Source of the DNA: an uncultured bacterium
GTDB taxonomy: Bacteria; Chloroflexota; Anaerolineae; JACIWP01
Assembly: GCA_903872005.1 (NCBI GenBank)
Contig: CAIQJD010001021.1
Location: 1-6,488 of the forward strand
Length of the DNA: 6,488 bases
Direction of reading: 5' to 3'
A model generated the notes under the pieces. That model saw only the letters and a program-made list of their open reading frames with translations. It was not told the DNA's origin and ran no database searches. Below are positions 1 to 4,484 of this stretch, one piece after another. Position 1 is the stretch's first letter; the number at the start of each line of letters is the position of its first letter. A program made the position numbers and the translations under genes.

Positions 1-1
1 C

Positions 2-2242
2 AATACCGTGGAGGCGGCGCGCGCCTTCCTCGACCCATACTGCTACACGCCCACGGCCTCGACGCATATCCCCGGCGTAGAGGCTGCCATTGAGCGGCTC
101 GGCCGCGCCGCCCACGCCGGCGAACAGGTGCTCATCTGGGGCGACTTTGACGTGGACGGGCAGACCGCCACCGCCATCCTCAAGACCGCCTTTGACGCCC
201 TGGGCATGCGCGCCGATTACTACATCCCCCATCGCGACGAAGAATCCCATGGACTGAACCGTCAGGCCCTGGATGAAGTCCTCAAGAGCGGCGTAAAACT
301 CCTCGTCACCTGCGATTGCGGCGTTTCCGACGCCTCCGAGCTGGAATACTGCCGGCAGCGCGGCATAGAAGTCATCGTCACCGACCATCACGACCTGCCG
401 GCCGGGGGCGTCGCTGCCCCCATCGTCATTGATCCCAAGATGCTCCCGACGAATGACCCGGTGTATCACCTGTGCGGCGCCGGCGTCGCTTACATGCTGG
501 CCGCCGGCCTCCTGACCCACTTCGGCCGCGCCCGTCTCGCCGACGATCTGCTGGACCTGGCCGCCCTCGGCACCATGGCCGACGTCGTCCCCCTGCTCGC
601 CGAAAACCGTTACCTGGTGCAGCGCGGCCTGCCGCTCCTGGCCGCCGGCCGGCGCGCCGGCGTTGCCGCCCTGTTGCAAATGATGAAAGTCAACATCTCC
701 GCCTTCGATGGCGACAGCGTTGCCTACGACCTTTCGCCGGCGCTCAACGCCGCCGGCCGGCTCTCCAACGCCGAACTCGGCGTGCGCCTGCTGCTGACCC
801 ACGACAGCCGCGAGGCCGAACAGCTCGCCGCCGAAGTCGTTACCCTCAACGAAGAGCGTCGCTATCAGACCCGCCTCGTCGAGCGCATGGCGATTGACAT
901 GATTGACAAGCTCGGCCACCCCTTGCCGCCGGCCATCATCCTGGCCCATCGCGAATGGCGCCCCGGCATCACCGGCATCGTCGCCGGCCGGCTCACGGAG
1001 ACTTTTCATCGGCCGGCCATCCTCATCTCGCTCCCCGAAAACGGCATCGCGCGCGGCTCGGCTCGCTCCATTGCCGGCATAGACATCCACCAGGCCATCG
1101 CCCAGCAACGCGACATCCTCGTCGCCGAAGGCGGGCACCCCATGGCGGCCGGCTTCGGCATCCTGCCCGAAAACCTCGACGAGCTGCGGGGACGTCTGCT
1201 TCAAGCCATCGCCGCACAGCGTCCTGGCCCCGCCGGCCGTCTCATTCGCCTCGACGCGTGGGTAGATTGGGCGGATGTCTCCCTCGAATTGTGCGATCAC
1301 CTGGCCCGGCTCGCGCCCTTCGGCGAAGGCAACCGGCCGCCGATCCTGGCGGCGCGCGATTTGACCCTCATCGGCCAACAAGCCATCGGCGAACGCGGCG
1401 AAGATTGGCGTCTCAAGTTGCGCGACCAGCACGACATTGAGCAAGATGTCATGTGGTGGGGACGCGGCCGCAACCGCGATCCTGTCCCGAGCGGCTCTCT
1501 GGACGTCGCTTTCACCCTGCGCTCCAATGTCTACAACGACATGCGCCGGCTCCAGATCAAGCTGGCAGATTTCCGCCGCACACCGGCGGTTGTCATCGAG
1601 CCGGCCGCCGGCGAGACTCCCATTGAAATCAACGACCGCCGGCAGAGTAACGACCCCACCGCCGAGTTACGCGCCCTCCTGGAGCAAGCCCCCGACGGCG
1701 TGGCCTGCTGGGGCGAAGGCCGCGCCGCCAAAGAATGGCCCGGCCTGCGCCGGCGCGATCAGATCACAGCAGCCACAACCCTGATGGTCTGGACAATTCC
1801 GCCCGGCCCCGACGAGCTGCGCTACGTCCTGGAGCGCTCCCAGGCCGCCCACCTGGTGATCCTCTTCGGCGACCGGTCTGAGCCGGATCTGCGCGCTTTC
1901 GTCATGGAACTGCTTGGTCTGGCGCGCTTCACCATGAACAAGCACGCCGGCCAGGCCAGGCTCGATACTCTGGCCGGCGTCCTGGCTACCCGTCGCGGCG
2001 CGGTCATCGCCGGCCTGAAGCTTCTCAGCGAGCTGCAGCTCTGCCACTGGGAGCAGGCCGGGCCTGACCAGGTCATTCTGACGCCCGGCGATCTCCCCGC
2101 GCCGACCATCCCGCCGCGCCAGGCGCCGGCCGCGGCCGCCCTGCAACGCACGCTGGACGAAATCACGGCTTATCGCCGCTACATGCTCCGCGTTGACGAC
2201 GCAGCCCGCCTCCTGCCCGCCGGCTATGTGTCCCGGGGCTGA
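2..2242 (+). CDS. recJ: Single-stranded-DNA-specific exonuclease RecJ, 5'-truncated by window edge
   Basis: RecJ degrades single-stranded DNA 5' to 3' with divalent metal ions in recombination and repair in the cytoplasm. Numbering from the GTG at base 8, the DHH-family motifs appear in order: GDFDVDG (45-51), the TCDCGVSD aspartate (D103), TDHH (125-128) and the DLAALGTMADVV stretch (183-194). The DHHA1 region follows with EWRPGITGIVAGRL (316-329) and EGGHPMAAGFG (374-384). An OB-fold-like region starts near PFGEGNRPP (437-445) and runs to about 525. About 220 further residues follow, the last part (about 625-695) helical and winged-helix-like, as in long RecJ forms. The frame is open to the left edge and the visible residues NTVEAARAFLDP match the usual interior start of RecJ (T-x-E-E-A-x-x-F-L). 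The GTG is therefore very probably an internal valine, and I estimate a few dozen residues are missing. Identity is near certain; the true start lies outside the window. The stop TGA is 14 bases before the next gene. Confidence 0.96.
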   Translation, partial: NTVEAARAFLDPYCYTPTASTHIPGVEAAIERLGRAAHAGEQVLIWGDFDVDGQTATAILKTAFDALGMRADYYIPHRDEESHGLNRQALDEVLKSGVKLLVTCDCGVSDASELEYCRQRGIEVIVTDHHDLPAGGVAAPIVIDPKMLPTNDPVYHLCGAGVAYMLAAGLLTHFGRARLADDLLDLAALGTMADVVPLLAENRYLVQRGLPLLAAGRRAGVAALLQMMKVNISAFDGDSVAYDLSPALNAAGRLSNAELGVRLLLTHDSREAEQLAAEVVTLNEERRYQTRLVERMAIDMIDKLGHPLPPAIILAHREWRPGITGIVAGRLTETFHRPAILISLPENGIARGSARSIAGIDIHQAIAQQRDILVAEGGHPMAAGFGILPENLDELRGRLLQAIAAQRPGPAGRLIRLDAWVDWADVSLELCDHLARLAPFGEGNRPPILAARDLTLIGQQAIGERGEDWRLKLRDQHDIEQDVMWWGRGRNRDPVPSGSLDVAFTLRSNVYNDMRRLQIKLADFRRTPAVVIEPAAGETPIEINDRRQSNDPTAELRALLEQAPDGVACWGEGRAAKEWPGLRRRDQITAATTLMVWTIPPGPDELRYVLERSQAAHLVILFGDRSEPDLRAFVMELLGLARFTMNKHAGQARLDTLAGVLATRRGAVIAGLKLLSELQLCHWEQAGPDQVILTPGDLPAPTIPPRQAPAAAALQRTLDEITAYRRYMLRVDDAARLLPAGYVSRG

Positions 2243-2246
2243 ATGC

Positions 2247-2253
2247 GAGGTGA
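2247..2253 (+). promoter_or_regulatory. Ribosome binding site of the zinc-ribbon/TPR gene
   Basis: GAGGTGA lies in the 14-base gap after recJ, with its AGG six bases before the ATG at 2257. It fixes that start. No promoter or terminator fits in the gap, so this gene is probably transcribed with recJ. Confidence 0.75.
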
Positions 2254-2256
2254 AAT

Positions 2257-3678
2257 ATGCCCCAATGTCCCCAGTGCCACGCTGAAATTCACGAAGACGA
2301 TCCCGTCTGCCTGAGTTGCCTGACGAGTCTGAGGCCAGTGTCTACCCCGCCGGCTGACCCACGCGCCGTATTCAGCCCTCTGGAACCGCCAGATATGGCC
2401 GCTGAAAATGGCGAGCCGGCGGCGCTACCCACGCCAGTCGGGGATGGCGTCTGGCGCGCCGAGGCCCGCCGCGTCATCCATCGGCTGCGCCCCAGCGCCG
2501 AATACGTTTCGGAACCGCCGGCCGCCATGGCTCCCAATGGTGACGACGCGGGGCCGGCCGGGCGCCGCCCCTTCTCTCCCCTTGCCATCGTGCGCGCGCT
2601 CGTCTTCCTCGGTCTGGGAATCACCCTCTTGCTCCTCGGCGTCTTGATGGGACACGGCGTCGCCACACAGGCGCCGGCAACTCCCTCGCCCTTTGACGAT
2701 GGCATGGCGCTCTATCAAGCCGGCGATTTTCAGGCCGCCAGCTATGTGTTCGGCGTCGTCGCCGACGCCGCTCTGGCGCGCTCCGGCGCGGTCAGCGCCC
2801 GCGCCCTCGTCATGGCCGGCTGGAGCGCCTATCGCCTCGGCGACTACGCCCACGCCGCCGACCGCTTCATCGCCGCGGCCGGCCAGGACGGCGACAATGC
2901 CGAAGCCTACGCCGGCCTCGGCCTGACCTATCTGGCCCAGGAGAGATTGAGCGACGCGCGCGAGGCGCTCACAGAAGCCGTCGCCCTGAGCGACGTATTG
3001 CCGGCTGCCCATCGCGGCTTCGGCCTCCTGGCATTGGCCGAGAAGCTCCCCGACCGGGCGGTGAGCGAACTCTCACGCGCCGTCGCGCTGGCCCCCGACG
3101 ACGCCGAAAATCGCATCGCCCTCGGCCGAGCGCTGGCGAGCGCCGGCCGCTACGAAGAGGCCATCCAGGAGCTAGAGCCGGCGGCGGCCGGCGCGCCGAC
3201 CGCCCCCTATCTCGACGCCCTCATCGAATGCTACTGGGCCGTCGGCCGCTACACCGATGCGGTGACCGTCGCCCAGGGCCGCGCCCTGGCCGAGCCGGCG
3301 CGGGCGCAGTGGCAATACGACTGTGGGCAGGCCCTCTGGCGCGCCGGCCGAGTCCCAGAGGCCCAGGCTGCCTTTCTGAAGACGCTCACCCTGAATCCAC
3401 CGGCCGACCTGGCCGGCTCCGCCCTGCGGATGGTCGGGGTCACCCTGGCGCAACAGGAGCGCTATGCGGAAGCGATGGAACCCCTCGGTCGCGCCATCGC
3501 CCTGCGCCCCGATGACGCCGCGGCCCTCGCCGAACTTGGCTGGGCCTTGGCGCGCCTCGGCCGGTGCGCCGAAGGCGTGGAAGACTTCACGCGCGCCCGC
3601 CGGGCTGCCCCCGACTTGGCCGCAGCCATCGAAGGTGAAAAAGCCTGTCGGCAGTGGCTCGGCCAGACGTCGCAGTAG
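2257..3678 (+). CDS. Zinc-ribbon, single-span membrane protein with TPR repeats
   Basis: This 473-residue protein is of unknown specific role. It opens with a zinc ribbon, C4-x2-C7 and C18-x2-C21, followed by a Pro/Ala-rich, probably disordered linker (about 25-105). One hydrophobic helix (about 109-131) has arginines just before it (R103, R104, R113), which predicts a cytoplasmic N-terminus and an outer C-terminus. From about 147 to 453 there are roughly nine TPR-type helix pairs. The clearest begin near 181, 215, 250, 283, 316, 349, 386 and 421, with the usual Gly-Asp-Tyr / Gly-Arg-Tyr turns and A-x-x-x-F/L-x-x-A-hydrophobic pattern. TPR proteins are protein-binding scaffolds, and with this topology the scaffold would face outward. 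The gene follows recJ by 14 bases and precedes a second single-span protein by 21 bases. A pilus-biogenesis TPR role like TadD is conceivable from the neighbour, but unlike TadD there is no lipoprotein signal. The architecture is well supported; the function is not. Confidence 0.93.
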   Translation: MPQCPQCHAEIHEDDPVCLSCLTSLRPVSTPPADPRAVFSPLEPPDMAAENGEPAALPTPVGDGVWRAEARRVIHRLRPSAEYVSEPPAAMAPNGDDAGPAGRRPFSPLAIVRALVFLGLGITLLLLGVLMGHGVATQAPATPSPFDDGMALYQAGDFQAASYVFGVVADAALARSGAVSARALVMAGWSAYRLGDYAHAADRFIAAAGQDGDNAEAYAGLGLTYLAQERLSDAREALTEAVALSDVLPAAHRGFGLLALAEKLPDRAVSELSRAVALAPDDAENRIALGRALASAGRYEEAIQELEPAAAGAPTAPYLDALIECYWAVGRYTDAVTVAQGRALAEPARAQWQYDCGQALWRAGRVPEAQAAFLKTLTLNPPADLAGSALRMVGVTLAQQERYAEAMEPLGRAIALRPDDAAALAELGWALARLGRCAEGVEDFTRARRAAPDLAAAIEGEKACRQWLGQTSQ

Positions 3679-3686
3679 CCGGCGAC

Positions 3687-3693
3687 AAGGAGA
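3687..3693 (+). promoter_or_regulatory. Strong ribosome binding site of the pilin-like gene
   Basis: AAGGAGA sits six bases before the ATG at 3700 and is the strongest Shine-Dalgarno sequence of the three in the window. It fixes the start of the pilin-like gene, and suggests this gene may be translated more than its neighbours. Confidence 0.8.
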
Positions 3694-3699
3694 CTCGCC

Positions 3700-4461
3700 A
3701 TGAAAGGAAGCTCGGCTCCCGATCGGCAAGGCGCGCTCGACTATGTGTTGCTCGTCGCCTTATTGGCCCTGGTGGCCGGCGGCATTGTCATCGTCGCCGG
3801 CCCCGGCGTCGGCGCTGTCTACAGCGACATCGCCGCGTGGTTCTCCACCCTCGGCACGCCAGGCTCGTCGGCCTCACCCAGCGCCCCGCCGGCCGGCGCG
3901 CCATGCGCCGACATCCTCATCCGCGGCTCGGCCAGCTTCCGCGACGCCAATCACGACGGCCAGGTTGAAAGCATTCATTTCGGCGGGGATGTCAATTGCA
4001 GCCTGGTCAGCGGGACGAGCGCGGCCGGCGATCCCCTGGACGCCAGCGCCCGCATCGGCCGGCTGCGCTGCGTCGCCATTGATCCCATCACCCTTGACCC
4101 CAACCCGACCGCCGGCCCGACCGGAGACCTGACTTTCCGGTCGGCTTCAGCGTCTTCCAGCCTGCGAATTCTGGAAGCGCGCCATGGCGCGTTGCTCTTG
4201 TCGGCCAACCTCACCTGGGGCGACCTGGTCATCTCGCCACGAGGCGGCGCGCTGACGATCACGGATGTTACTGGCTTGCAAGCCGACGACCGCATCGGCT
4301 CGCCCACCCTGGCGACCTTTTCCGGCGCGCCGGCCGTCGCCGGCAGCCTGACTTTTCCTGCGCCAGGCAGCGCCGTCGAGAGCGCCGGCGCTGGCAGCCT
4401 CCGGCTGACGGCCCACAGCATCCCATTCACCGCACGCATTTCCACCATCTGCCGGCGCTGA
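3700..4461 (+). CDS. Flp-pilin-like N-terminus fused to a beta-rich outer domain; unrecognised protein
   Basis: This is a 253-residue protein that I do not recognise as a whole. Residues 8-48 read DRQGALDYVLLVALL, a hydrophobic stretch to about 37, then GPGVGAVYSDIAAWF. This resembles class III (Flp/Tad) pilins of Chloroflexota and Actinobacteria, whose mature start is G-cut-Q-G-L-V-E-Y plus a hydrophobic helix and a G-P-x-x-G-x-x-F/Y-S-x-I tail. Here the aligned -1 residue is Arg9 instead of Gly and the +5 residue is Asp14 instead of Glu, so cleavage by the prepilin peptidase is doubtful. A Pro/Ser/Ala-rich linker (about 50-68) leads to a domain of about 185 residues, rich in short predicted beta strands. 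It has cysteines at 69, 100, 124 and 251 and an EF-hand-like loop at 82-93 (D82, N84, D86, G87, E90). Flp pilins are usually under 100 residues, so the C-terminal domain is an addition. It could be a minor pilin, a pseudopilin or simply a membrane-anchored surface protein. The reading frame and start are well supported. Confidence 0.88.
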   Translation: MKGSSAPDRQGALDYVLLVALLALVAGGIVIVAGPGVGAVYSDIAAWFSTLGTPGSSASPSAPPAGAPCADILIRGSASFRDANHDGQVESIHFGGDVNCSLVSGTSAAGDPLDASARIGRLRCVAIDPITLDPNPTAGPTGDLTFRSASASSSLRILEARHGALLLSANLTWGDLVISPRGGALTITDVTGLQADDRIGSPTLATFSGAPAVAGSLTFPAPGSAVESAGAGSLRLTAHSIPFTARISTICRR

Positions 4462-4468
4462 TGCGCCG
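4453..4468 (+). other. Perfect 6-bp GC stem-loop across the stop codon of the pilin-like gene
   Basis: CGGCGC (4453-4458) pairs perfectly with GCGCCG (4463-4468) around a TGAT loop that contains the stop codon TGA (4459-4461). The stem ends one base before the GGGAG ribosome binding site of the next gene. There is no T-tract, so it is not a rho-independent terminator. It might modulate translation of the downstream gene, but in sequence this GC-rich a stem of this length can arise by chance. Confidence 0.4.
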
Positions 4469-4484
4469 CGGGAGCGCAGCATGA
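4461..4484 (+). other. Seven-codon reading frame linking the stop of gene 3 to the start of gene 4
   Basis: The stop of the pilin-like gene overlaps an ATG (TGATG, 4459-4463). From it runs a frame of seven codons (MRRGSAA) whose TGA at 4482-4484 overlaps the ATG of the next gene (ATGA, 4481-4484). Ribosomes finishing gene 3 could in principle restart here and be delivered to the next start, a translational relay. It has no convincing ribosome binding site of its own and may be coincidental. It is recorded as a possible coupling element, not as a gene. Confidence 0.25.
4470..4474 (+). promoter_or_regulatory. Ribosome binding site of the PHP/DUF3604-like gene
   Basis: GGGAG lies six bases before the ATG at 4481 and supports that start. 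It adjoins the stem-loop at 4453-4468, so its accessibility could depend on ribosomes passing through the end of the upstream gene. Confidence 0.6.

Noticed and set aside
8..10. GTG at base 8 as the true start of recJ
   Set aside because: No ribosome binding site is visible in the seven bases before it, the frame continues open to the left edge, and the aligned residues are interior to RecJ proteins. It is best read as an internal valine.
1667..2166. Two overlapping antisense open frames at the 3' end of recJ
   Set aside because: They lie entirely opposite the conserved reading frame of recJ, have no domain-like features, and are expected by chance in sequence this GC-rich.
2243..2314. ATG immediately after the recJ stop, with a short frame overlapping the TPR gene
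   Set aside because: It runs about 23 codons, has no ribosome binding site before it, and overlaps the well-supported start of the next gene.
2425..3012. Antisense open frame of 195 codons opposite the TPR gene
   Set aside because: Composition is Gly/Ala/Arg-rich and repetitive, reflecting the TPR coding bias. The sense strand has a zinc ribbon, a membrane helix and TPR repeats.
3172..3729. Antisense open frame of 185 codons spanning the end of the TPR gene and the start of the pilin-like gene
   Set aside because: It crosses a sense-strand stop, ribosome binding site and start that together make a convincing gene junction, and its translation has no domain features.
4453..4468. Rho-independent terminator after the pilin-like gene
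   Set aside because: The stem is only six base pairs and is followed by GCGGGAGCG rather than a run of T, so it does not fit an intrinsic terminator.
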